Positions 1-4,842 of a stretch of DNA of 5,767 nt are shown here, in pieces. The translations under genes were made by a program, and so were the position numbers. The stretch is from Candidatus Gastranaerophilales bacterium (GTDB lineage: Bacteria > Cyanobacteriota > Vampirovibrionia > Gastranaerophilales > Gastranaerophilaceae), in the NCBI GenBank assembly GCA_021201175.1, contig JAJQFK010000201.1:1-5767 (forward strand). The letters run 5' to 3'. The stretch's first letter is position 1. The number at the start of each line of letters is the position of its first letter. Under the pieces are notes generated by a model. That model searched no databases. It was not told the DNA's origin and worked only from the letters and a program-made list of their open reading frames with translations.

Positions 1-559
1 GAATATTTTCTATCGCTCTGGCATGCCCCCAGGCTAACAGTTTATTTAAATTGTTAAATTTATAATACAATTCATTGTATTTTTGAGGGGTAATCACAAC
101 AACAGAATGAACAGAATTTGCTTTTATTAAATTTGCCAACTGTAATATTTTTTTGTCGTCAAGTTTTTTACTGTCTTTTATTCCGGCATTAATAAATTTT
201 TGACTGTTAGTTTCATTAACCTGAACTCCTGCAATAACTAAAGCACCGAAAAAATCCCCTTTGCCGGATTCATCAGTTCCAATATAAACTTTATCTTCAC
301 ATATATTAGTAAGACAGTCCTGAACCAATACCGGTTTATTATTAATTTCCGTTTTTCCAAACAGTTCAGAAACAATATCGGATACCTCTTTTCCCTGTAT
401 AAGAATTTTTCCGCTAGTATAATATATTGCCTGAAAATCTTTTGTTTTTGCCCGCCATACGGAATACTGCACCTTATCAAAAACAGCGTGTTTTTCTAAA
501 AGTATATTTTTTATACTCTCTGCCTTTTCAGATGTTATTTTTTCAGAATATGTATTCAT
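1..559 (-). CDS. rnhC: Ribonuclease HIII, N-terminal 186 residues (cut by window edge)
   Basis: RNase HIII is a Mg-dependent endonuclease that cuts the RNA strand of RNA/DNA hybrids such as R-loops and primer remnants. The visible 186 codons start at the ATG whose A is at 559 and stay open to the window edge. Residues 1 to about 88 match the position of the TBP-like substrate-binding domain that separates HIII from HII. The catalytic domain opens with VYIGTDESGKGDFFGALV (about 91-108), holding acidic residues D96 and E97. It continues with IKDSKKLDDKK (127-137) and LAWGHARAIENI (175-186), both typical of the family. Usual length is near 300 residues, so about 115 C-terminal residues, including the remaining catalytic acid, lie outside. 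Family proteins usually read DYFGPLV, so F and A here are mild variants. The ribosome site is weak (TTTTAGAATT before ATG). Identification is firm. Confidence 0.95.
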   Translation of the reverse strand, partial: MNTYSEKITSEKAESIKNILLEKHAVFDKVQYSVWRAKTKDFQAIYYTSGKILIQGKEVSDIVSELFGKTEINNKPVLVQDCLTNICEDKVYIGTDESGKGDFFGALVIAGVQVNETNSQKFINAGIKDSKKLDDKKILQLANLIKANSVHSVVVITPQKYNELYYKFNNLNKLLAWGHARAIENI

Positions 560-576
560 AATTCTAAAATAACATA

Positions 577-582
577 ATTATA
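577..582 (-). promoter_or_regulatory. Possible -10 box for rnhC
   Basis: Read on the minus strand this is a perfect TATAAT, 17 bases before the rnhC start codon. No convincing -35 hexamer sits 16-18 bp further upstream, and AT-rich DNA gives such boxes by chance. The repeat tip begins only 27 bp beyond it. Confidence 0.35.
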
Positions 583-609
583 TATTTTCTTAAATATGAT
601 ATACTAATT

Positions 610-944
610 TTGTCCGAGAAAATTTCGCGATAAGCGGATTTTCCGTAGAGTGAGGCTCAACCGTCTTTGCGAGGAGTGTAACGACGAAGCAATCCAGTCC
701 TAAAGATGGCAGAGATTGCCGCGCCGATAAATCGGCTCGCAATGACGCTGCTGCCCGAAATGGAGGAAAATCCAAGAAGCGGATTTTGTGTAGGCTGACC
801 GAATGAAATGAGGGAACGCCGAAGTAGCAACAGCCCGACCGAATGGAAAAAATCGACAGATTTTTGTAATGAGGTTGCAGGGGCTGTGCAGGAAACAAAA
901 TCCAAGAAGGTCATCGAAAAATGTGGGCGACACTAGATTATGTT
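610..944 (+). repeat. Dispersed repeat, left copy, about 335 bp (upstream of the metallo-hydrolase)
   Basis: This non-coding block is clearly richer in G+C than its surroundings. It runs from TTGTCCGAGAAAATTTCGCG to GGGCGACACTAGATTATGTT. Its reverse complement matches 1845-2095 at both ends and through the core. The matched blocks are CCGAGAAAA..TTCGCG, the core CAACCGTCTTTGCGAGG..AACGACGAAGCAA, CAGAGATTGCC, CTCGCAATGACGC, GTCATCGAAAAATG and the inner end. The middle and the distal parts differ, so copies are modular. Small internal repeats occur: AAGCGGATTTT (634 and 778), AAAATCCAAGAAG (about 768 and 897) and GACCGAATG (798 and 838). Open minus-strand frames across it follow from its composition and look non-coding. 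It fills the whole gap between rnhC and the next gene. No transposase is present. It resembles non-autonomous palindromic or MITE-like elements, but I cannot assign a named family. Confidence 0.85.
662..747 (+). repeat. Long hairpin at the core of the left repeat copy
   Basis: Outer arms CGTCTTTGCGAG (662-673) and CTCGCAATGACG (736-747) pair in 11 of 12 positions, with one T-T mismatch. Inside, GCAATC (689-694) pairs with GATTGC (714-719). A tight hairpin GCCGAT-AA-ATCGGC occupies 723-736 and shares one base with the outer arm. The fold is available to either DNA strand or to a transcript. Confidence 0.75.
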
Positions 945-956
945 GAAAGGATAATC

Positions 957-1589
957 ATGGATTTAAAAATATACCAAACAGGACCATTAGAAGTAAATAC
1001 TTGTGTATTAACGGATTCCGAAACCAAAGAAGCTGTTTTAATTGATGTAGGGGGCTGTTTTTCAGATATAAAATCCCAAATTGATAAAGAAGGGTATTCT
1101 ATAAAATATGTTTTAAACACTCACGGTCATTTTGACCATGTAACCGGAGATGCAGAAATTCAGGAACTTTGTCCCGATATCCCGATTTTCATGAATAAAA
1201 AAGATATTCCGCATGTCGAAAATTTAACTGCAAAATTATTGCAATGGGGATTCAAAAGCGATGTAAAGACACCTGTAATATCTAACTTTATAGATGAAAC
1301 AAGTAATCTTTACATAGGGAAAAATAAAATTACAATTCTATATACGCCGGGGCACTCACAAGGGAGCCTTAGCTATTATACAGACGGTAAACTATTTTGC
1401 GGAGATACACTTTTTTACCGCTCGATAGGAAGAACAGATTTCTCTGACGGGGATTATGACACTCTTTTAAATTCTATCAAAACTAAACTGTTGACGCTTC
1501 CTGATAATACTGTCGTTTATCCGGGTCATGGACCATCTACAACTATCTTAAATGAAAAAAACTATAATACCTATTTACGCTCTCTATAA
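957..1589 (+). CDS. Metallo-beta-lactamase-fold hydrolase, glyoxalase II-like (GloB/YcbL type), 210 aa
   Basis: This is a cytoplasmic binuclear metal (Zn/Fe) hydrolase of the hydroxyacylglutathione-hydrolase-like group, expected to cleave thioesters such as those from methylglyoxal detoxification. The true substrate is not readable from sequence. All metal ligands are present: THGHFDH (55-61, ligands H56, H58, D60, H61), H133 in TPGHSQGS, D150 in FCGDTLF and H191 in YPGHGPST. The block DTLFYRSIGRTDFSDGD (150-166) is characteristic of short, YcbL-like members, which are close to this length and lack the long C-terminal glutathione-binding domain. The start at 957 is preferred over an in-frame ATG at 921: AAAGGA (946-951) lies 5 bases before it, and the 12 extra codons would come from the repeat end. 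It converges on the small ORF with one base between stops. Confidence 0.93.
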   Translation: MDLKIYQTGPLEVNTCVLTDSETKEAVLIDVGGCFSDIKSQIDKEGYSIKYVLNTHGHFDHVTGDAEIQELCPDIPIFMNKKDIPHVENLTAKLLQWGFKSDVKTPVISNFIDETSNLYIGKNKITILYTPGHSQGSLSYYTDGKLFCGDTLFYRSIGRTDFSDGDYDTLLNSIKTKLLTLPDNTVVYPGHGPSTTILNEKNYNTYLRSL

Positions 1590-1590
1590 T

Positions 1591-1719
1591 TTACATAACT
1601 TTTACTGTAACGCCATTTCTTAAAAGTAAATAATCTTGAAGTCCTCTGATAACATCTTCTTTTATTTCCATTAAAAATATCCCGAGATTTTCCGCTACAT
1701 TTTGATTCATTTCGTCCAT
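1591..1719 (-). CDS. Small protein of unknown function, 42 aa
   Basis: I do not recognise this protein. It starts MDEMNQNVAENLGIFLMEIK and ends with GVTVKVM. The middle, residues 8 to about 35, alternates hydrophobic and charged residues as in one amphipathic helix. There is no signal peptide, transmembrane segment or cysteine. Support for a real gene comes from a good ribosome site AAAAGGAA placed 5 bases before the ATG, a plausible promoter upstream, and a stop that lies exactly one base past the stop of the opposing hydrolase gene. Both genes lie between the inverted repeat copies. A function in regulation or as a partner of the hydrolase would be guesswork; a spurious ORF remains possible because it is so short. 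Confidence 0.6.
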   Translation of the reverse strand: MDEMNQNVAENLGIFLMEIKEDVIRGLQDYLLLRNGVTVKVM

Positions 1720-1763
1720 AATGTTCCTTTTCATTTCTAGATAATATATATATCGGTATATAC

Positions 1764-1791
1764 TTTATATATCTTTAGTTTTTTAATGCAA
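1764..1791 (-). promoter_or_regulatory. Promoter for the 42-aa small ORF
   Basis: On the minus strand TTGCAT (1786-1791) and TATAAA (1764-1769) are separated by 16 bp. They sit about 45 bp upstream of the small ORF start and inside the span bounded by the inverted repeats. The stretch 1741-1775 is nearly pure A/T, so the -10 choice is not unique. Confidence 0.45.
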
Positions 1792-1844
1792 ATGTGAAGA
1801 ATTTTTAACATTTAGAATGTGTACAAGTCATTTAATCAAAAATA

Positions 1845-2095
1845 AACATAATCTAGTGTCGCCCGCATTTTTCGATGACTTTCTTGTAATTCCTGTTGCG
1901 CTCACAGAGTAGCGCCTCCGGAACTTTGCTCCTGCCGGCTCAGTTGCGTCATTGCGAGTCCGCCTGTGGTGGACGTGGCAATCTCTGCATCTTTAGGTCT
2001 AGGTTTGCTTCGTCGTTACACTCCTCGCAAAGACGGTTGCAGTTCAACATTCAGGAATTTCGCTATCGTTCACAATGACGCGAATTTTTCTCGGA
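1845..2095 (-). repeat. Dispersed repeat, right copy, about 250 bp (inverted relative to the left copy)
   Basis: Read on the minus strand it starts TCCGAGAAAAATTCGCG, carries the same core as the left copy and ends GGGCGACACTAGATTATGTT. It lacks about 85 bp of the left copy's distal module. In its place is a segment with GCTCCTGCCGGCTC and TGTTGCGCTCAC (plus strand), the latter partly seen again in the degenerate copy at 2762. Its core hairpin uses CGTCATTGCGAG (1947-1958) and CTCGCAAAGACG (2024-2035), with an inner hairpin of GTCC and GGAC arms at 1957-1973. Plus-strand open frames here are composition artefacts. With the left copy it forms a long imperfect inverted repeat around two genes. 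Confidence 0.85.
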
Positions 2096-2382
2096 TAATA
2101 TTTTGCAATATTATGACGGGTTCCGTCGACATCAGTATGTGTTTCTAATCGATAAGCAGCAGTATCAAATTCGATTCCACCAGATATTCCACGCCCCATA
2201 TTCGTTATTGCTTTAGCAACATCAACGTCTCCATCATTAATCTTCATCAAAGTACTCGATTAAATCACTATAACCGTCTACACCATTTGTTATTTTAGAT
2301 GACTTAGTATTACTAAAGTTAGATTCTTACTTGTTATTTCAATACTATCACCGTTAAAATCATTAAATTGTTGTATTTCTAA
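2044..2382 (-). pseudogene. Frameshifted remnant of an unidentified coding region, 3' end replaced by repeat sequence
   Basis: I do not recognise the protein. Three protein-like stretches follow one another on the minus strand in different frames. The first begins LEIQQFNDFNGDSIEITSKN (from 2382). The second includes SKITNGVDGYSDLIEYFDED and stops at 2237-2239. The third includes INDGDVDVAKAITNMGRGIS and RLETHTDVDGTRHNIAKYYP. The third runs straight into the right repeat copy, which supplies its last 14 or so codons (RKIRVIVNDSEIPEC). The simplest reading is a gene cut by repeat insertion and later frameshifted. No continuation is evident beyond the repeat before 1845. The coding nature is inferred from composition and acidic-residue patterns; an alternative is chance open frame. 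A short 68-residue ORF could still be expressed from a TTG at 2250, but no ribosome site supports it. Confidence 0.4.
2095..2114. repeat. 20-bp perfect palindromic dyad at the outer edge of the right repeat copy
   Basis: ATAATATT-TTGC-AATATTAT starts exactly where homology to the left repeat copy ends. It could be a target preference, an insertion scar or a chance AT-rich dyad. Confidence 0.5.
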
Positions 2383-2395
2383 TTAAATTATTCTT

Positions 2396-2425
2396 TTGCA
2401 GCTAATCTTTAAAATTTTTTAATAA
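2396..2425 (+). promoter_or_regulatory. Weak candidate promoter for the 76-aa regulator
   Basis: TTGCAG (2396-2401) and TAATAA (2420-2425) are spaced by 18 bp, about 70 bp upstream of the regulator's start. The region is very AT-rich, so other choices are possible. Confidence 0.25.
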
Positions 2426-2494
2426 TTATTTAGTTATAACCAACAACTTTTTTTCAGGATTTTTAAAATACAAATCTTGAAGAAAGGCGCATGT

Positions 2495-2725
2495 ATGTAC
2501 AAAAATTCTGAAGAAAAAATTTTGGCGAAATTAGCCCGTAATTTGGTAAAACTAAGAAAAGAAAAAGGTTATATTCAAGAAAAATTGGCAGAACTTACCG
2601 GATATAGCAGAGAATACATTGCAAAAGTTGAAACAGGGAAAAGAAAAGTTTCTATAAAACTCATGATTAGAACCTTAAAAGCTTTGGATATTGAAATTAC
2701 GGAACTATGGGATATTGATTATTGA
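2495..2725 (+). CDS. Small XRE/Cro-CI family helix-turn-helix regulator, 76 aa
   Basis: This is a single-domain DNA-binding protein. The fold spans nearly its whole length: helix 1 around 10-24 (LAKLARNLVKLRKEKG), the helix-turn-helix at 27-46 (QEKLAELTGYSREYIAKVE), then TGKRKVSIKLMIRTLKALDI and a short tail. It has no sensor, protease or dimerisation domain, as in phage Cro-like and toxin-antitoxin-linked regulators. The start at 2495 is chosen because AGAAAGG (2481-2487) lies 7 bases before it. An in-frame TTG at 2477 would be upstream of that site, and the ATG at 2491 is out of frame. It stands alone on this strand, between the decayed gene and the degenerate repeat. Its target is unknown; no obvious operator dyad is seen in its own upstream region. 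Confidence 0.88.
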   Translation: MYKNSEEKILAKLARNLVKLRKEKGYIQEKLAELTGYSREYIAKVETGKRKVSIKLMIRTLKALDIEITELWDIDY

Positions 2726-2733
2726 GAATGCAA

Positions 2734-2758
2734 AACAATCAAAAAATTGTTATTTTTT
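2734..2758 (+). terminator. Weak intrinsic terminator after the 76-aa regulator
   Basis: AACAAT (2734-2739) pairs with ATTGTT (2746-2751) around a 6-base loop and is followed by A and six T. The stem has only one G-C pair, so efficiency may be low, but it is 8 bases past the stop codon. Confidence 0.4.
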
Positions 2759-2761
2759 GGA

Positions 2762-2909
2762 TTTCCGTTGCGCTCAAACAACAACGTCAATTGCGAGTTT
2801 TTTAAGTAATTTGAATCAACACTTTATATTCAAGCCAAACTACTGTAAAACGGCGCGGCAATCTCTGTCATCTTTATGTTTGCTTCACTGCATTCGCAAA
2901 TGACGATTA
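2762..2909 (-). repeat. Dispersed repeat, degenerate third copy
   Basis: The order of elements matches the right copy: GTTGCGCTCA, then CGTCAATTGCGAG (2785-2797), then GGCGCGGCAATCTCTG-CATCTTTA, then TTTGCTTC and TTCGCAAATGACG (2893-2905). Everything between has drifted toward A/T. The outer arms still pair: CGTCA with TGACG and TTGCGA with TCGCAA, leaving one A-A mismatch. Neither conserved tip (CCGAGAAAA or ACACTAGATTATG) is recognisable. It lies between the two convergent regulator genes. Confidence 0.7.
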
Positions 2910-2933
2910 AGTCAATAATTTGCTGTCTTGAAT

Positions 2934-3251
2934 TTACAAAACAAAACTTCTAATATATTTGCAAACCATTTCTAATTGGCTTTCATCAAGAGTTTTTATC
3001 TGTTCAAGTATGTATTCTTTTAAATCACTGCCTTTTTGGAGATGATAAAACTCAAATAAATCTTTAACTTCAACCCCGAAAACTTCTGAAAGTTTAACAA
3101 TTATTTGGGGATTAGGCATATTCTTCCCGAGTTCAATACTGCTCAAATGTTTGCCGTCAATACCGATTTTTTCCGCAAGCTGATATTGAGTCATTTTTTT
3201 ATGTATTCTGTATTCTCTAATGCGTTTTCCCAATAATTCTTTTATATTCAT
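2934..3251 (-). CDS. XRE-family transcriptional regulator, 105 aa
   Basis: The N-terminal Cro/CI-type DNA-binding domain covers about residues 1-67. The helix-turn-helix is TQYQLAEKIGIDGKHLSSIE (21-40), followed by LGKNMPNPQIIVKLSEVFGV and the frequent domain end VKDLFEF. The C-terminal tail (about 75-105, SDLKEYILEQIKTLDESQLE onward) is a short helical extension often seen in such regulators and is probably for oligomerisation. The start at 3251 has no Shine-Dalgarno sequence. A promoter with its -10 box 4 bases before the ATG suggests a leaderless or nearly leaderless message. The gene is divergent from the prepilin gene, and the shared spacer holds two similar dyads, so it is the natural candidate for the protein binding them. 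Binding and autoregulation are inferred. The family assignment is firm. Confidence 0.92.
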   Translation of the reverse strand: MNIKELLGKRIREYRIHKKMTQYQLAEKIGIDGKHLSSIELGKNMPNPQIIVKLSEVFGVEVKDLFEFYHLQKGSDLKEYILEQIKTLDESQLEMVCKYIRSFVL

Positions 3252-3255
3252 ATTA

Positions 3256-3283
3256 CTAATATGCTAACAAATTTTTACTGCAA
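3256..3283 (-). promoter_or_regulatory. Promoter of the 105-aa regulator, probably leaderless
   Basis: On the minus strand TTGCAG (3278-3283) and TATTAG (3256-3261) are 16 bp apart. The -10 box ends 4 bases before the ATG at 3251, so transcription should begin at or within a base or two of the start codon. No ribosome site is seen, in agreement with this. Confidence 0.45.
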
Positions 3284-3292
3284 TTAAACCGT

Positions 3293-3308
3293 AATATCAG
3301 CGAATATT
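3293..3308. promoter_or_regulatory. Candidate operator 1 (AATATC-N4-AATATT)
   Basis: This is an imperfect 6-4-6 dyad, matching operator 2 except for one arm position and the spacer. It lies just upstream of the -35 of the regulator promoter. It also ends on the first base of the prepilin -35 box (3308), so a bound protein could affect both directions. Confidence 0.5.
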
Positions 3309-3336
3309 TGACATTTTCTCGTTAATATTATATAAA
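3308..3336 (+). promoter_or_regulatory. Strong sigma-70 promoter for the prepilin gene
   Basis: TTGACA (3308-3313) is a perfect -35, followed by 17 bp and TATAAA (3331-3336), one base from the -10 consensus. The predicted start near 3343 gives a leader of about 55 bases. It is the best promoter in the window, and its two ends are covered by the candidate operators. Confidence 0.75.
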
Positions 3337-3358
3337 GATATTAATATCAAACGATATT
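3337..3358. promoter_or_regulatory. Candidate operator 2 (GATATT/AATATC-N4-GATATT)
   Basis: AATATC-AAAC-GATATT (3343-3358) is a perfect 6-4-6 dyad. It is extended by another half-site, so GATATTAATATC (3337-3348) is itself a perfect palindrome. It covers the predicted prepilin transcription start. Its centre is 50 bp from operator 1, close to five helical turns. Confidence 0.55.
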
Positions 3359-3398
3359 TTTATAAATTTTCGTTATATTTACAGAAAAAGGAAGTTAA

Positions 3399-4061
3399 AT
3401 GGAATTAAAAAGAGCTTTTACACTTTCAGAGGTTTTAATTACACTTGTAATAATCGGAGTAGTTGCCGCAATAACAGTTCCTGTTTTGCAGGAGCAGTAT
3501 ACGGAACTGGAAAGAATATCGAGAATAAAAAAGAATTATTCTGTTTTATCTAATGCAATGATAAGAGTACAAGCTGCTGGCGGCCACGCAGTTTTACATA
3601 CAGAAAGCGGAAGTTATTCCGAGCTTAAAAAATGGTTTAATAAATATTTAAGCCCTTATTTAATTACTACAAAAGTTTGTTATAATGAAACAGGATGCTG
3701 GAATACAACAGGCACAAAATATTTAAACGGTACAAACGCTAGTTCTTCAAATAGTGGTGTTGGTTCAAATATAATAACTGCAATACTTAATGACGGCACT
3801 TTTATAAACGTTGATTTTTGGCTTAAAGATGACATTTTAAGTTATTTTGGAGTAGAAACAAATCAAGTGCAGGCAGTTACGATATATTTTGATATTAACG
3901 GTGCAAAAAAGCCTAATACTTTCGGAAAAGATATTTTTACTGTTTTATTTACGGAATACGGGCTTATTCTGCCGTTTAAAGATGATGAAAGCAGAATTGA
4001 CACTGATTGTTCAAGCAGCGGAAGGGGGCATTCCTGTATTTATAAATATTTAAAAAAATAA
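3399..4061 (+). CDS. Type IV pilin-like (pseudopilin) protein with N-methylation signal, 220 aa
   Basis: This is a secreted or membrane-anchored filament subunit of the type IV pilin/type II secretion pseudopilin superfamily. The short basic leader MELKRA is followed by FTLSEVLITLVIIGVVAAIT. Prepilin peptidase would cut between A6 and F7, leaving Phe at +1 and Glu11 at +5. The -1 residue is Ala rather than the usual Gly, a tolerated variant. The hydrophobic N-terminal helix covers about 7-29, then a coiled helix to about 58. The globular part has two cysteine pairs likely to form disulphides (C94/C100 and C204/C213), a Ser/Thr/Asn/Gly-rich loop (102-124), and FDINGAKKPNTFGKDIF (164-180), a block common in multi-copy pilin-like proteins of gut Melainabacteria. 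Ribosome site AAAAAGGAAG lies 4 bases before ATG. No assembly genes are adjacent, so it must use machinery encoded elsewhere. Confidence 0.92.
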   Translation: MELKRAFTLSEVLITLVIIGVVAAITVPVLQEQYTELERISRIKKNYSVLSNAMIRVQAAGGHAVLHTESGSYSELKKWFNKYLSPYLITTKVCYNETGCWNTTGTKYLNGTNASSSNSGVGSNIITAILNDGTFINVDFWLKDDILSYFGVETNQVQAVTIYFDINGAKKPNTFGKDIFTVLFTEYGLILPFKDDESRIDTDCSSSGRGHSCIYKYLKK

Positions 4062-4105
4062 AGTATTGGTAAACGGCTATAGTGAATTTTTTTACAAGAG
4101 TAGAA

Positions 4106-4614
4106 TTATTGAATATACTTTTTTTCTTCTTTTAAGGGCAGGTAATATTCTATTTTATCAATAATCTGAGCATTATGTATTTTTAAAATCTTTTGGGCAT
4201 GTTTAATTTCTTAATTTGCTTTTTTTAATTTATATGCAATAAAATACCCGTTTTGTTTCAAATGAGGAATTGCATATTGAATAATAATGCCTAAATCCGC
4301 CATAGCTCTTGTAACTATAACATCATATACATAATTTAAAGGCAGTTTTTCAATCCTTGAACATACCAGTTTTATATTATCTATACATAGTTAGTCAACA
4401 GCATAAGTTATAAATTTAATTTTTTGTTGATAGAATCATGCAGTAATTTCACAATTATCATAATATATTGCAAGCGGAACAGCGGGAAATCCGCTTATCG
4501 CGAAATTTTCTCGGACAATTTAATAGATAACTCTTTCAAGAAAATAATTATTGTCCGGGACAATATTAAAATTCTCAGAAATGAAACAGAGTTAGCAACA
4601 ATGGGATTATTCAA
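4106..4614 (-). pseudogene. rsmG: Decayed rsmG (16S rRNA G527 N7-methyltransferase) with internal deletion and repeat tip
   Basis: RsmG uses S-adenosylmethionine to methylate G527 of 16S rRNA. One minus-strand frame preserves its order of landmarks: an N-terminal helix ENFNIVPDNNYFLERVIY, then GFPAVPLAIYYDNCEITA (remains of the GAGFPG SAM loop), NIKLVCSRIEKLPL, YDVIVTRAMADLGIIIQYAI, PHLKQNGYFIAYKLKKA and a C-terminal EIKHAQKILKI..IEYYLPLKEE. The frame is broken by stops at 4520-4522, 4436-4438 (TGA), 4391-4393 and 4211-4213, and ends at 4106. About 45 residues before the SAM loop (the usual NLT and HFLDS region and the loop's first glycines) are missing. A 32-bp repeat fragment sits at that point. 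A likely original start is the TTG at 4612-4614 after AAAAAGGAAAAG, needing one frameshift. Mixed TGA and TAA stops argue against recoding. Resistance to some aminoglycosides is known for rsmG loss in other bacteria; whether another copy exists is unknown. Confidence 0.82.
4487..4518 (-). repeat. 32-bp exact tip of the dispersed repeat, inside the rsmG remnant
   Basis: The reverse complement is identical over 32 bases to 610-641, from TTGTCCGAG to AGCGGATTT, the outer end of the left repeat copy. Only this tip is present. Its last six bases, GGATTT, also serve as the Gly-Phe codons of the rsmG GFP motif, so the right junction has microhomology with the host gene. Confidence 0.85.
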
Positions 4615-4713
4615 TTATACTTTTCCTTTTTGACCGCAATCATATATCCATCAGGAAAATTCCGACAGCTATTATAATTTATTAAATGATATAATTTACG
4701 AAAAACTCACATT

Positions 4714-4745
4714 AAAAAAGCAAGGATTGAAAGCCTTGCTTTTTT
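4714..4745 (-). terminator. Intrinsic terminator of tRNA-Val
   Basis: A 12-bp perfect stem (AAAAAAGCAAGG with CCTTGCTTTTTT) encloses an 8-base loop. On the minus strand it ends in a T run 10 bases past the tRNA CCA end. Since the stem arms are A and T runs it can also act on the plus strand, stopping leftover transcription from the rsmG side. Confidence 0.85.
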
Positions 4746-4755
4746 GTGTTTTAAA

Positions 4756-4831
4756 TGGTGGGCGTTGAGGGACTTGAACCCCCGACATCCTCCTTGTAAG
4801 GGAGGCGCTCTACCAACTGAGCTAAACGCCC
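4756..4831 (-). tRNA. tRNA-Val, anticodon UAC, CCA encoded
   Basis: A complete 76-base cloverleaf. The acceptor stem GGGCGTT/AACGCCC is perfect. The D arm is GCTC-AGTTGGTA-GAGC. The anticodon stem is CCTCC/GGAGG with loop CTTACAA (anticodon TAC at 4796-4798). The variable loop has five bases and the T arm is GGGGG-TTCAAGT-CCCTC (one G-T pair). The discriminator is A, followed by encoded CCA (4756-4758). UAC with a modified wobble base reads most or all GUN codons. Confidence 0.97.
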
Positions 4832-4842
4832 TCGCCTATTAT

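Noticed and set aside
590..933. Three overlapping minus-strand open frames (77-102 codons) upstream of the hydrolase
   Set aside because: They lie wholly within the GC-richer repeat, overlap each other, have no ribosome site and show repeat-derived, low-information peptide.
921..956. Upstream in-frame ATG extending the hydrolase by 12 residues
   Set aside because: The extension is encoded by the repeat tip shared with 1845-1880, and the good ribosome site sits before the ATG at 957.
938..1120. 60-codon minus-strand frame
   Set aside because: Antisense shadow of the hydrolase gene.
1896..2148. Two plus-strand frames of 60 codons
   Set aside because: Located in the right repeat copy; the peptides reflect repeat composition and are not similar to each other in a coding sense.
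2691..2903. 70-codon plus-strand frame after the 76-aa regulator
   Set aside because: Overlaps the regulator's end and runs through a terminator-like hairpin and the degenerate repeat.
610..2909. CRISPR array or clustered regularly spaced repeat
   Set aside because: Copies are long, unevenly spaced, differ in orientation and have genes between them.
4106..4614. Stop-codon recoding as an explanation for the broken rsmG frame
   Set aside because: Both TGA and TAA interrupt the frame, a core segment is missing, and the other genes in the window end at TAA or TGA without internal stops.
4424..4633. 69-codon plus-strand frame
   Set aside because: Antisense to the rsmG remnant, which shows clear family landmarks in the opposite strand.
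4615..4710. Short minus-strand open stretch ending FPDGYMIAVKKEKYN
   Set aside because: It looks protein-like but has no usable start after the upstream in-frame stop and only about 30 codons; too little to call a gene, possibly the end of a deleted neighbour.
4756..4831. tRNA-Val 3' end as an integration (att) site
   Set aside because: No second copy of the tRNA 3' end and no integrase is present in the window.
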